A DNA stretch of 64,000 bases, taken from positions 63,501,562-63,565,561 of the forward strand of contig CM047426.1 of assembly GCA_026168455.1 (NCBI GenBank), read 5' to 3'. Shown in pieces: positions 43,673 to 54,389 of this stretch. Position 1 is the stretch's first letter; every line of letters starts with the position of its first letter. Below the pieces are notes generated by a model that was not told the origin of the DNA, ran no database searches, and worked only from the letters and a program-made list of their open reading frames with translations. Origin of the DNA: Theocolax elegans (taxonomy: Eukaryota > Arthropoda > Insecta > Hymenoptera > Cerocephalidae). The position numbers were made by a program, and so were the translations under genes.

Positions 43673-44238
43673 TTTTACAAGTCGTAGTGATCTTCAAGAA
43701 TGTAAAGGAAAAAGTCTTAATTTCCTGATTTATACCATGAAGCTCCACCCACGCTGCTTGAAAACTCAACAACGAAAACAAAATACACAAATTTGATTGG
43801 AAGTTACAGAAAAAGAAAAAAGGAAACTTTTGGTTGGTTAGAAGAAAATACATCCCTTCCCCTTCTTCACCTTAACGTTTAGAAAACTCATCCCTTCCTA
43901 TGAAAATTTACCTCCCTCCATAAGAAAATTCATCCCTTCCTGAGAAAATTATCGCTTTCTTTTCTCTTCAGGTAGTTTTCATTGGCCAGTCAAAAATTTC
44001 CCCTTCTTCTTTTATTTGCTTTATCTTTAAAAGAAAGTTCGTCCCTTCCCCTTCTTTCATTTAATATATAGAAAACTCATCCCTTCCTAAGAAAATTTAC
44101 CCTTCCATAAGAAAATTCACTCAAATTTGCCACCTCTCCTTTCGTTTGCTTCACCTTTAAATAGGGAAGAGAATTTCTTAGGAGAGCACAGTATCCTTAC
44201 CGTTAAACAAGTCAAAATTTTATATTAAGGTGAAGAAA

Positions 44239-47200
44239 ATGGCTTCGTTTAATTTTTTTGAAAGAATTGTGCAGTTACTTCGTAAAGCTTTGCACAATAT
44301 AAGTGATTTAAGCAATAATGATATACATTATTGGTTAAATATGTGTAATTCCACTTTGAAGGAATTGAACAATAAAATGACTGATACTAATCTGACAAGA
44401 GGGGAGAAACAAAAGTGTCAAACTTGTATGATACATCTTTCCTGCATTCAAGTTGAATTTGAACAACATCTTCAGCGGGGAAGAAGTCTTCAGGCGCATG
44501 AAACAAAAGAAGCAAGAGTTGAATGGCGAGATGTTAAATCAGTTTTTCAAAACCGAATTAGGACAGGTGTAATTGTAAACATCAGTCACATAGATATTCT
44601 AAGTTTCCTAGATGATTCACTAAAGATCTTTAAAAATCAGATAAGTATGTGCTTAGAAAACTACAATGCTGTGAAAGTGAATTCTGATTTTGTTGCACAA
44701 TTTTCAATGCAAAAAAATGAAGAGGATTCAACAGATATCAAATACTTTACAACTGAAAGTGCTACAGTATTCAAGTCAACGAATTTAGAAGAATGGTTTG
44801 ATGAAAACATAAAATGTAACATTCTTGCACAAATTGAAGAATTTCAAGAAAGAGATTCTGGATGGACGCTGAAAAGTATTATCAGTTTGTATGTAAATAT
44901 GAAGAAATATTCTCCTCTCAAGGGAAGTTCTTATATTCCACTTTCCAAATTTATTCAGGCAAAAAAAGCTTGTGTTAATGTTAAAAATAATGACACTCAA
45001 TGTTTTAAATATGCTATTTTGTCAGCCTTATATCCAAGTGAAAGTAATCCCTGCAGGGTAAATCACTATCGTATGTACGAAGATAAATTAAACTTTGGTG
45101 ATATACAATTGCCAGTGAAACTTAAAGACGTGACAAAATTTGAAAAACTTAACAATATTTCCGTAAATGTGTATATGTTGAAAAAATACGGTTCCAGATA
45201 TGAAGTATCACTTTGTCATATTACTGCTGATAAAAAGAATCAACATGTAAATCTTCTTATTATTCAAGATTTTTACGTAGATGAGCATGAAGAAAATAAT
45301 TGTGAAAATGATGAAAGTGTGCCCCATTATCATTATGTATGGATTAAAAACTTATCCCGTCTTTTGGGTTCACAAATCTCAAAAACGAATATAAAATCCT
45401 ATCATTGTGAAAGGTGTTTACAAATTGTTTATAGTGCGGAAAGACTGAATATTCACGAAAATGATTGTAAAAACTTAAATAAATGTCGAATAAATTTGCC
45501 TAGCTCTGAAAATAATATTCTCAAATTTGAAGACTATAATAAAAGTGAAAAAGTGCCATTTGTTATTTATGCAGATTTTGAATGTTTACTGAAACCTACG
45601 GAAAATGAGAATGCCTTTCAACTTCATGAAGCATACAGCATAGGCTACTATATAAAATGTAGTTATGATGACAAATTGTCGAGTTATAAAGCATATAGAG
45701 AAGAAAATGAAGACGAAGAGACACCTGCAATGTGGTTTGTTCGAGAATTAATGTCAATTGTTGAGAAGATCGAGCAACTGTATAAAAATCCAAAGCCATT
45801 GAAACTTACAGATAAAGAAGAATTAATCTTTCGGAAATCAACCATTTGTCATATATGTAGGAAACCAATTTGTGGTGAACAGCAAGCAGTAAGAGATCAT
45901 TGTCATCTTACAGGACGGTATGTTATTAATTTTATTGTTTTTAATGAAAAAATTTTATCTAGTTTTCTAAAAAAGGATTTTTTATTACAGGTTTAGAGGA
46001 GCAGCTCATAATGCATGTAATTTAGGATATAAAGACTCAAGATTCATTTCAGTCATCTTTCATAACCTTAATTATGACACACACTTCATTTTAAAAGAGA
46101 TTGCCACTTCCTCAACAATGAAAGGACGAGTTTCTCTGATACCGCACAATAAAGAGAAATATATTTGATTCTCAAAATATATAGATGGCTGCAACATCAG
46201 TTTCAGATTTATAGATTCATGGAGATATCTTCCATCAACACTAGAAAAACTAGCATCATATCTAGAAAATGTACCTATTACAGTGAGTGAATTTTTAACA
46301 GATGGATTTACTCATGATCAAATTACTCTTCTAAGACGAAAAGGTATATTTCCATACGATTATGTTGATGGGTTAGATAAATTAATGAGTACAAAACTAC
46401 CAGAGAAGAGACAGTTTTACAATAAACTGACAGATTCCCACATTGCTGAAGAGGATTACAAACATGCTGTTCAAGTCTGGGATGCCTTTCATGTAAAAAA
46501 TCTAGGAGAGTATTCTGACTTGTACTTAAAAACGGATGTATTATTGTTGGCTGATGTCTTTGAAAGTTTTCGAGAGACATCTCTGAAAGCATACGGCTTG
46601 TGTCCAGCTCACTTTTACACAACTCCTGGACTAACATTTTCAGCAGTTCTTAAAATAACAAAGATAGAACTGGAGCTACTTACAGATATTGATATGTTAA
46701 TGTTTACTGAATCAGGTATTCGGGGAGGAATAAGCCAGTGTTGTAATCGCTACGCAAAGGCAAACAATCCATATATGGGTTTATCATACGATGAGAAACG
46801 AACAACAAAATCTCTCTTTTATTTTGATATAAATAATCTTTACGGATGGGCAATGGTGCAACATTTACCGATCGGTAAATTTAAGTGGATTGAATATGAG
46901 TCGAATCCAAACTTTTTCAATGCACCACCCGACGCTGATACAGGTTACTTTGCTGAAGTAGACTTGCAGTATCCTGAAGAAATACACGATGATCATCGAG
47001 ACTTACCTTTTTGTGCAGAGCATCGTTCACCTCCTGGTTCAAAGCAGACAAAACTTCTTACGACATTCATTATCGTGCATTAAAACAAGCAATAGATAAT
47101 GGACTTGTATTGAAAAAGGTCCATAGAATCTTAAGTTTCGAGCAAAAGGCATGGCTCAAACCTTATGTTGAAATAAATACAGAAAAGAGAAAGCAGGCAA

Positions 47201-48477
47201 AGAACGAGTTTGAAAAACTTTTTTATAAGTTACTAATTAACGCTGTATATGGAAAATGTATAGAGAGAGAGAGGTCTCGAATTGATGTGCGTCTAGTAAA
47301 TAAATTTACAGGTAGATACGGAGCAGAAGCACGTATAGCGTTATCAAATTATCACAGTTGTGCAATCTTTGATGAAAATTTGGTTGCTATTCAGCTGAAG
47401 AGAACGAGTATCACAATCAAGAAACCAATATATGTTGGTCTTTGTATACTTGATTTATCTAAGACATTACTTTATGAATTCCATTATTCATATATGAAGC
47501 ATCGTGTAGGAGAAAAATGTAAACTTCTCTATACCGACACCGACAGTTTGATATATGAAATCAAAGACATAGACATGTATAAAATAATATAAGAAGATAT
47601 TCAGAGATTTGATCCCGCGAACAATCAATTTAATATTCCTTTGGCAAATAAGAAAGTTCTTGGAGTAATGAAAGATGAATGTTCTGGCAAGATTATGACA
47701 GAATTTATCGGTCTACGAAGTAAAATGTATAGTATTTTAGTTGAAGGAGGAGACACAGTCAAGTAAGCAAAAGGTATAAAATCTGCTGTCGTAAAAAAAT
47801 CAATTACTTTCGAAGATTACAAAAAATGTCTTCAAGATTTTGTTATTATAAAACGTGAGCAGTGTAACATTCGGTCAAAATTACATGTAGTACGCACTGA
47901 AAAACAATTGAAAATTGCACTTAGCCCTCACGATGATAAACGATACTTATTGCCTCAAAGTACCGACACTCTACCTTGGGGACATTACAGAGTTGTAGAA
48001 GAACAGATGGCGCAAGCGGCTGTGCAAGTAGAGAGAGAAATAGAGAGGGGAGATCCTACAACAAATCACAAAAGCTTGAGAGAGGTGAATACTGAAGTAG
48101 CCAATGAGATAAAAGAACAGAGGGCGCAAGCATCTTTACAAGTAGATAGAGAAATGGAGAAGGGAGATCTGACATCCATCCAAAAATACCAAAGGGTGGT
48201 GGATGATGAAACGGAGAAGGGGGATGAAGCAGCCAATGAAATGCTGATTGAATATGATCTTATCGAGAAGTTCATGCAAGATTGGTCGTCATCAGTGGAG
48301 AGGGAAGGTTCTCAAAAAGTTGAAGGAAGAGATATATTGCAAGAGGCAATGGTAGGGGCAGGAATCGAGGAGGGGATTGGCTTATATGAAGGAAGAGACG
48401 ATACTGAGGAGCACATTCGAGCAATCGAACAACTAGAGAACTGCCAACCTTGTAGAAAGAAAGCCAGACTCAACTAA
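44239..48477 (+). pseudogene. Protein-primed DNA polymerase B of the Polinton, broken
   Basis: Replicates the element from protein-capped ends. Exon 1 (44239-45917) starts at ATG 44239 and reaches the 3'-5' exonuclease motif YADFECLL; a 73-bp intron (45918-45990, CG|GTATG...TTACAG|G) follows within the HCHLTG/FRGAAHN signature. Exon 2 shows FHNLNYDTHFIL (ExoII), FDINNLYGWAM (motif A), LLINAVYGK (motif B), YTDTDSLIYE (motif C) and SPHDDKRYLL near the end. Defects: TGA 46166-46168, frameshift near 47060 between TKLL and HYRALKQ, TAA at 47590-47592 and TAA at 47764-47766. The last ~160 codons (to 48477) form an unusual charged tail with repeated Q-A-x-x-Q-V-(E/D)-R-E units. Confidence 0.92.
45918..45990 (+). 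other. Intron in Polinton PolB
   Basis: GTATGTTATT at the donor and TTTTTATTACAG at the acceptor; removal joins HLTGR to FRGAAHN in frame. Length 73 bp. Confidence 0.85.
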
Positions 48478-48581
48478 CCTAAAAGTAAGCTTTGTTTTTA
48501 TTTATTATCAAAAAAAAATTATACTTTCTATTTTTTGTTTTTAACATAAATACTTATGTTTTTTCTTATTTTGATTTCAGA

Positions 48582-48881
48582 ATGGATCTATCAGCTTTAA
48601 ATAAAGTTGCTGAATCTGTTTTCTTGCCAAGGAAAAAAGTGACAGACTTGGAGAAAGGTCACCAGTACATGGTGACTGCAGTGAAGGAGGTGAAGACCAG
48701 GTTTGGTGACAAAGTCGTGGCCGAACTTGATGAAAGCTTCCAAATTTTCTTACCAGAAAAGATTTCAACAACCATGCTGAAAAATCAAGAATTTTTCTAC
48801 AATTTAGGTAACACAGCAAATAAACTCAGCTTATTTGTAACTTATCAAGGCGGATCATCTTTTAAGTTTGATTCTTGGTAA
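48582..48881 (+). CDS. Small Polinton protein, 99 residues
   Basis: Intact frame starting at ATG 48582, two bases after a splice-acceptor-like TTTTGATTTCAG, which suggests an intron in the 5' leader (donor near 48485). Motifs: VTDLEKGHQYMV, KTRFGDKVV, SFQIFLPEK and a C-terminal FVTYQGG. Short beta-rich proteins with this layout occur in insect Polinton-like elements and parvovirus-like contexts and might be single-stranded DNA-binding; that is inference from pattern only. It lies just downstream of PolB, consistent with a replication role. Confidence 0.7.
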   Translation: MDLSALNKVAESVFLPRKKVTDLEKGHQYMVTAVKEVKTRFGDKVVAELDESFQIFLPEKISTTMLKNQEFFYNLGNTANKLSLFVTYQGGSSFKFDSW

Positions 48882-48918
48882 TCAATAATAAGACAATAAT
48901 TATTTTAATCATGTATAT

Positions 48919-49557
48919 TTATTCATATTTTAATTTGTACATATTAGATAAATAAAATATGATTAAATAATGTATACAATATGTTCTCTTATTTAAACTT
49001 AAAAGATTATCATCTGGTTCTTTTTTAAACAGTAATTCCATTAGTCCACTACTTTTAGGATAAGATGCATCATTTTCTTTTATAAATTTATCAAAAAATT
49101 GAATTTCTGCATCGCCAATCATATACACTCCATTAACGTTTCCTACTCCATATATATTGTCAATTTTGCTTCGACTTTTATTCAATAATGATAAAAAATC
49201 ATCTCCATTGTCTTCTTGAATAGACTTGAATGTAGAATTAACCAAAGTTTCATACTCTGAAAAATTATCATCATCATCTAGTGTAGAATTCGAATCATTT
49301 ACATCATTTACTACATAACTCGACCGGTCAAATCTCATTCGCCTTCTTGCTTTTGAACTTTGCTTAGGAGATGGAAGGCTTTTGTTTTGTGAATCGACAA
49401 GTTTCTCGAGTGGTGAAATAACTGGTTTCAATGTATCGCTGATAACTTTTTCAAAATCTTCTCGTTGCTGTTTCAATAAAGAGTATTTTTGTTTGATAGC
49501 TTCACGTGCTCGCGAGAGCTCACTAAGAATATTCTTTTCTTTTTCAAAGTTAGACAT
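48919..49557 (-). CDS. Polinton conserved coiled-coil protein
   Basis: Start chosen at ATG 49557 in good context (ACCATGT); the frame extends 11 codons further upstream without need. The N-terminal ~60 residues form a charged coiled coil (REAIKQKYSLLKQQREDFEK), then a basic patch SKARRRMRF, an acidic stretch DDDDNFSEYE, and a globular end with NIYGVGNVNGVYMIGDAEI and LMELLFKKEPDD. Such a YGVxxxNGxYxIGD-LLFKKEP pattern is recurrent in insect Polintons; its role is unknown to me. It is co-oriented with the ATPase, 36 bp downstream of it, so the two may be co-transcribed. The extreme C-terminus looks atypical and may be frameshifted. Confidence 0.7.
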   Translation of the reverse strand: MSNFEKEKNILSELSRAREAIKQKYSLLKQQREDFEKVISDTLKPVISPLEKLVDSQNKSLPSPKQSSKARRRMRFDRSSYVVNDVNDSNSTLDDDDNFSEYETLVNSTFKSIQEDNGDDFLSLLNKSRSKIDNIYGVGNVNGVYMIGDAEIQFFDKFIKENDASYPKSSGLMELLFKKEPDDNLLSLNKRTYCIHYLIIFYLSNMYKLKYE

Positions 49558-49593
49558 GGTGACGAGATGGTGTCTATACTTGTACTGCAAGTT

Positions 49594-50295
49594 TCATATT
49601 AATGGATCCTTTTTTATTGCAAAACAGTCAAATCCTTTCCTGTATCTACCATCATTCATGGCTCTATCTTTGTCAATAACAACGAATCCATACTTATCAT
49701 TTTTCCAAAATTCCGAATACAGGTTTCGAAATTCATTGAAAGTTAAGTCAGTATTCACATGATCTTCATAAATATGTTTAAGATTAACATCATCTTGACG
49801 ATAAATCACCATCATGTTGATATTATCCCTGATGAGATGTTTTGGTATATGTGCATAGGACTGACATAGATAAAAACTGTCTACACTTTTATGTCTTCCC
49901 ATACAGAAAAATGCTTTAATATTATCCTGTTTCTCACAAGCAACGTCATCAAAAATCATAATTGAATTTGGTAGAGCGTCATCTGGAGATATCACAGACT
50001 CGTGTTCACTGAATGGTAAGTACGATACACTATGAATTGGTTCCAATACTTTTTGAAGAAATTGATATTTGGGTTGATTCAAAGATTTAGAGTAAAAATA
50101 AACATTTTCGAATCTAAGACCATTAGGATGTGTAATTAATGCTAACAAACTATTTGTTTTTCCACAGTTTGATGGACCACAAAAAACTGCTCTTATAGTG
50201 TCTGGTAGTAATTCTCCATGTCGCTTCCTTTGTTTTACTTTTCCAAAATCAAAGTTGCTTACGGGGAGTTTGACATTCTGCTCAGTGAAATCCAT
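49594..50295 (-). CDS. Genome-packaging ATPase (FtsK/A32-like) of the Polinton
   Basis: Motor that would translocate DNA into the capsid. ATG at 50295 is preferred over the non-ATG extension to 50301. The 233-residue protein has Walker A FCGPSNCGKTNS (residues ~38-49), Walker B SIMIFDDV (~113-120) and FYLCQSYAHIPK after it, as in A32-type packaging ATPases. No stop or frameshift is visible, so this gene is intact. It faces away from the virion genes at 50396 onward, with only about 100 bp between, which must hold a bidirectional promoter. Confidence 0.9.
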   Translation of the reverse strand: MDFTEQNVKLPVSNFDFGKVKQRKRHGELLPDTIRAVFCGPSNCGKTNSLLALITHPNGLRFENVYFYSKSLNQPKYQFLQKVLEPIHSVSYLPFSEHESVISPDDALPNSIMIFDDVACEKQDNIKAFFCMGRHKSVDSFYLCQSYAHIPKHLIRDNINMMVIYRQDDVNLKHIYEDHVNTDLTFNEFRNLYSEFWKNDKYGFVVIDKDRAMNDGRYRKGFDCFAIKKDPLI

Positions 50296-50395
50296 GTACA
50301 CATCACAAAGTCAAGTTTTACATTAAGCTGTTAAAGTATATAAGCATCTATTTTATATTTTTTTTCATCAGTTGTAATTCATCATTCAAAGAGTC

Positions 50396-51214
50396 ATGAT
50401 TGTATACAAATCTAAAAGGCGAGCGGTAGGCTCTGGATTACTTGATAAAGTAATCAATAACTTACCTTTTGAAATGCACCTTCCTGGGTATCAATATTGC
50501 GGACCCGGAACTAAATTGAAAAAACGATTGAAAAGAGGTGATCCTGGGATCCATCCACTTGATCAGGCATGTAAAGATCATGATATCGATTACTCAAATA
50601 AAAATGTTGACCGTAAAGTAGCGGATTTAAAGCTTACCGAAAAAGCTCTGCAGCGCGTTAAAGCTCAGGATGCAAGTACTGCTGAAAAAGTATCGGCTTT
50701 TGCTGTCGCAAACGCTATGAAGATGAAAGCTAAAACTGGAATGGGATTGAAATTTGGTAAATTAATGGTTGCGGTAAGAAATCACTAAAACCGAGTAAAT
50801 GTTCACGCAAAGTTATTCAATCAGCCTTAAGAGGGACAATTAGGAGCTCGACAAGCTGTCAAGAACGCAGGAGGTAACAAGAAGGTTATATTGTCAAGAG
50901 TACTACCCATTCCATCAAAAATTGGTGGAGTTATTCCTTTTCTCATACCATTGTTCCCTGGACTAAATGCCACCGGTGCTCTGGCTGGAGGAGCTGCTGG
51001 AATAGCTAAAGCTGTAAATGATGCAAAAGCTGCACAGAAAGATCTTGAAGAAAATAAGAGACATCATAAAGCTGTGGAAACTATTGCTCTTGGAAACGGT
51101 CTCTATCTTAAACCATATAAAAAAGGAATGGGATTGTTTATTAAACCGCATATTGGCAATGGTTTGGTTAAAAAAAAACTTCGATTTACTTTTACCAAAT
51201 CGTGCATTGACTGA
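50396..51214 (+). pseudogene. Phospholipase A2-domain plus hydrophobic virion protein, frameshifted
   Basis: The first frame (50396-50788) holds a parvovirus-VP1-like PLA2 domain: YCGPGTKL (calcium loop) and KDHDIDYS (catalytic HD pair). The second, ending at 51214, has a glycine/alanine-rich hydrophobic segment (GALAGGAAGIAKAVNDA) with GLYLKPYKKGMG, like adenovirus pX-type membrane-active core proteins. Between 50770 and 50850 the coding signal moves through other frames, so two small indels probably split what was one ORF. PLA2 domains help nonenveloped virions cross membranes. The second frame has no ATG of its own before 50891. Confidence 0.75.
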
Positions 51215-51548
51215 TTATGATCTTATAAAATTTTCACGTATATTGAAAATCCCAAATTTTAGAGGAGTTTTTATGAGAAATAATCTGCCTTCCAATGGTC
51301 CATGGTTAAATGAATCTGCTATCGTTAATTTGGATGACTTCGAAAATAAAGGGACTCATTGGGTTTGTTATCGAAAATGTGCATCTGACGTAATTTATTT
51401 TGACAGTTTTGGAGATGTTAAACCTCCTATTGATCTCATGTTATATTTTAATGTGAAAGAAGTGAAATATAATTATACAAGATATCAAAATTTTGATACA
51501 TATATTTGCGGTCATCTTTGTCTCCAATTTTTAGCCGGTATGCTATAA
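51159..51548 (+). CDS. Adenain-like cysteine protease of the Polinton
   Basis: Maturation protease of adenovirus and Polinton capsid proteins. The 129-residue frame from ATG 51159 carries the catalytic histidine in GTHWVCY, the acidic residue in YFDSFGD and the nucleophile in ICGHLCLQFL, in the order H-D-C typical of C5-family/Ulp-like proteases. It overlaps the end of the preceding gene by 56 bp in another frame, so the true N-terminus could lie further upstream; an open frame reaches 51018. No internal stop. The short length compares well with Polinton proteases. Confidence 0.85.
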   Translation: MVWLKKNFDLLLPNRALTDYDLIKFSRILKIPNFRGVFMRNNLPSNGPWLNESAIVNLDDFENKGTHWVCYRKCASDVIYFDSFGDVKPPIDLMLYFNVKEVKYNYTRYQNFDTYICGHLCLQFLAGML

Positions 51549-51594
51549 AAGAGAGGGATTGATGATCAACAAGATCATTCTCTTCTAACCAGTC

Positions 51595-52197
51595 ATGGAA
51601 GATAGTTTCACTTTGAGTCTTTCTGGAAAATCATCTGTTTTAGAAGCACAATATTTTCCTTCAATTGAACCACCTCATAACAAAAATTTTGCATTGGGTT
51701 TAGTTGAATTTTTAACATTCAACTCGATTCCTAATGTCGATCATACAAATAATAAACTTCATTTAAAAAGCGGAGATACTATTTCTATCCCGACAGGCAG
51801 TTATGAAATAGATGCTATTAATAAATTTTTACTAGATTTCAGACCAGACGACTCAATAGGTCGTCTTCTTGAATTTACTCCTCGCATTCTCAAAGAAAAA
51901 ATACAACACAGCTCAGATTTACCCGTTAAAATACTGAAAATCAATGCACTCAGAGTAGAGTGCAACATTACTAGTGGAGCCTATATCAACGACAAAAAAG
52001 TTCATAAAATTCACGAGTTCTTTCCTAGAGTACCGCCAGGATATAAAATTATAGAAGTTCCATCTCACGTCATATATTTACCACTTAGTGTAAAGTATAT
52101 AGATCACCTTCAAATTCGAATTGTAGATCAAGACGGAAATTTAGTGAATTTCCGAGGAGAGAAAATTACTATTCGACTTCACATCAAATCAGTATAA
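51595..52197 (+). CDS. Penton-like minor capsid protein of the Polinton
   Basis: Intact 200-residue frame 46 bp after the protease. It begins MEDSFTLSLSG and contains FNSIPNVDHTNN, SGDTISIPTGSYEI and a C-terminal VSVK-like beta-rich part (ITIRLHIKSV). These fit the single-jelly-roll penton of Polintons, which occupies capsid vertices. Its stop overlaps the start of the next small frame (TAATG), a compact viral-like arrangement. Confidence 0.8.
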   Translation: MEDSFTLSLSGKSSVLEAQYFPSIEPPHNKNFALGLVEFLTFNSIPNVDHTNNKLHLKSGDTISIPTGSYEIDAINKFLLDFRPDDSIGRLLEFTPRILKEKIQHSSDLPVKILKINALRVECNITSGAYINDKKVHKIHEFFPRVPPGYKIIEVPSHVIYLPLSVKYIDHLQIRIVDQDGNLVNFRGEKITIRLHIKSV

Positions 52198-52352
52198 TGG
52201 GTATTATTTTCAATTCTAGCTCCCATATAAGACAACTATCATGTCAAACAACCACCAGTCGAGCAAAGAAACTCAAACCGTTAACATGGAAGAGCATTCT
52301 TTTCCTAAAAAGTCTAGGACTAAAAGTTCGTGGAAAAATTTCAGTTGTATAA
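52197..52352 (+). CDS. Small basic Polinton protein, 51 residues
   Basis: Starts in the TAATG overlap with the penton gene. Sequence is basic with TTTSRAKKLK and FLKSLGLKV; the final SLGLKV pattern recurs in insect Polinton small proteins. Function unknown. It ends 21 bp before the major capsid ATG. Confidence 0.6.
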   Translation: MGIIFNSSSHIRQLSCQTTTSRAKKLKPLTWKSILFLKSLGLKVRGKISVV

Positions 52353-52373
52353 TTCTCTGCTGCTTTCAGAAAA

Positions 52374-53644
52374 ATGGACGAAATTCTAAGCATTCAATCA
52401 GGTGTCGTTTTCGATGAGTCAATAGCTCATTACGAAATTCACGCACACCAACCATACTCATCTGCAAACTTTAATAACAGTGATGAAATTCGCATTTCTA
52501 TTCAACATCAAGATATGTGTCTCCTGCCATCACGCAGCACAATACATGTATGTGGAAAATTGCAAAAAACAGGTGGAGGAGCATTAACTAACACTACTTT
52601 CGTTAACAATGGCATTTGTCATCTGTTTGATGAAATTCGATACGAAATTAATGCGGTGGAGATAGATAAAAGTAAAAATGTGGGTTTAAGCAGTCTCATG
52701 AAAGGATGGACATCGTTTAATCCAAATCAAACTAACATGTTAGAAAATGCAGGATGGCTTGGTAATCAAGAAATAACTAAAACTTTAATAGATGCAAACG
52801 GAAACTTTGACGTTTAATAGATGCAAACGGAAACTTTGACGTTACAATTCCTTTAAGTATGATTCTGGGCTTTGCTGAAGATTATAAAAAAATTATAGTA
52901 AATATGAAGCATGAATTAATTCTCACAAGATCAAGAAGTGACTTGAATGCAATAATTCAGGAAGGTACCCTATCAAATAATGTTACTACTTATGAGGATT
53001 ATCAATTAAACATAACAAAGATAGAATGGATGATGCCATATGTTATTACATCCGATAAACAGAAAATTCAGATATTGAATTTTATTGGTAAAAATAATCC
53101 TATTTCTATGTGTTATCATTTTTGGGAATTATTTGAATATCCTCTTCTTCCATCCACAAATAAACATGTTTGGACTGTGAAAACATCAAATCAATTGGAG
53201 AAACCACGTTTTGTCATTCTTGGATTACAGTCAAAGAAAAAAAATTTAAGATTTGCTAATGCAAGTCGCTTTGATCATTGTCAAATCAGCAATGTGAAAC
53301 TTTTCTTGAATTCGCAATATTATCCATACAACAACCTGAATCTTGATATTAATAAGAATCAGCTCGCTATTCTCTATGATATGTATGCTAATTTCCAAAA
53401 ATCCTACTATGGAAGGGATCCACAGCCATTACTGACAAAGTCAGATTTTATAAGATATGAACGACTTATTGTTATTGATTGTTCACGTCAAAACGAATCT
53501 ATTAAGAGCGCACCCGTCGATGTGCGAATAGAATTCGAATCTAAAGCTGAATTTCCAGCTAATACTTCAGCTTACTGCATGATCTTACATGATCGCATCA
53601 TTCAATATAATCCTATCAGTGGTGATGTGAAAAAACTTATCTAA
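52374..53644 (+). pseudogene. Major capsid protein of the Polinton, frameshifted
   Basis: Double-jelly-roll major capsid protein forming the icosahedral shell. The first frame (52374-52817) shows SGVVFDESIAHYEIH and SLMKGWTSFNPNQTN, the second (to 53644) continues with PLSMILGFAEDYKK, NMKHELILTRSRSD and SQYYPYNNLN; these are hallmarks of Polinton capsids. A 29-bp tandem duplication (52784-52812 and 52813-52841) shifts the frame and introduces a stop at 52817. Without it the gene would be about 414 codons, short of some Polinton capsids but complete at both ends. Confidence 0.9.
52784..52841 (+). repeat. 29-bp tandem duplication in the capsid gene
   Basis: TTTAATAGATGCAAACGGAA... is repeated exactly, head to tail, with 29 bp per unit (not a multiple of three). 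Confidence 0.97.
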
Positions 53645-53727
53645 AATAGCACATGTATTTAAAAAAAAAGAAATAATAAATAAAAAAAATAAAAAACAAA
53701 TAAAAAATAAAGAAAAAGTAGAAAACG

Positions 53728-54389
53728 CTATAGGCATTCTGGCATAAGGAGAGGGGAGCACGCTTTCCCTTTCCCTAGGATTCTGGATCACCGTCAGAGG
53801 TAGTGAGCCAGAATCCGTACGGGTTCTAGCTCACTGACGGCGGAAAGGGGGGTGAGCCAGAACCCGTATGAGCCAGAATGTCTATAGCTTATCTACTTAC
53901 ATGAAAATTAGTGATTTTATGAGGTTTATGAGGCATAACTTACACCAGCGATCTTGGCCAATAATCTAACCCAAGCCATTCGAAAGCTCTTGAAAAATGT
54001 GATCTTTTGAACGGTGTTAGATCAAAATCGATTGTGGCGTGGTCGCCTTTTTTTGATATTCAATATTTTCGGACGTTCTATCTCTTCGAGAATTTAAAAT
54101 TAAGAATTGTAACCCAGGTAGATAAGTTCTAAAGATTATTTTAAACAAAAGTTGTTTGTAATGTTTTTTCAAAAAAATCAATAGATTTTGAGATAAATGG
54201 CTTTAAAAATAGAAATTTTCCTAAAAAATTGAAAAATGTCCATTTTTTATGGTGGAATAACTCTCAGGCAAATTATTTTTAACACCTAAAATTTTTTTTC
54301 TATCTTCTGGAAGATATTTCCAGCCTATTTTCAAATTTTGGAGCGATTTAAAATTTTCATCGTACCACTTGACGTGAAATAACCCATAT
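53728..54389 (-). repeat. Right TIR of the Polinton
   Basis: Inverted copy of 40217-40855. The outer 500 bp match closely; the inner part has an extra TTCTGG-type unit, explaining the greater length. Confidence 0.9.

Larger units (their letters stand above)
40217..54389. mobile_element. Polinton/Maverick giant DNA transposon, decayed
   Basis: TIRs of about 640-660 bp (40217-40855 and 53728-54389, first bases ATATGGG) enclose a 13-kb coding region with the hallmark Polinton set: protein-primed PolB, packaging ATPase, adenain-like protease, penton and major capsid proteins, and a PLA2/hydrophobic virion protein. This family is related to virophages and adintoviruses. No retroviral-type integrase, otherwise usual in Polintons, was found. 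PolB has three stops and a frameshift, the major capsid gene a 29-bp duplication; ATPase, protease and penton are open. No convincing 6-bp target duplication was identified. Confidence 0.93.
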
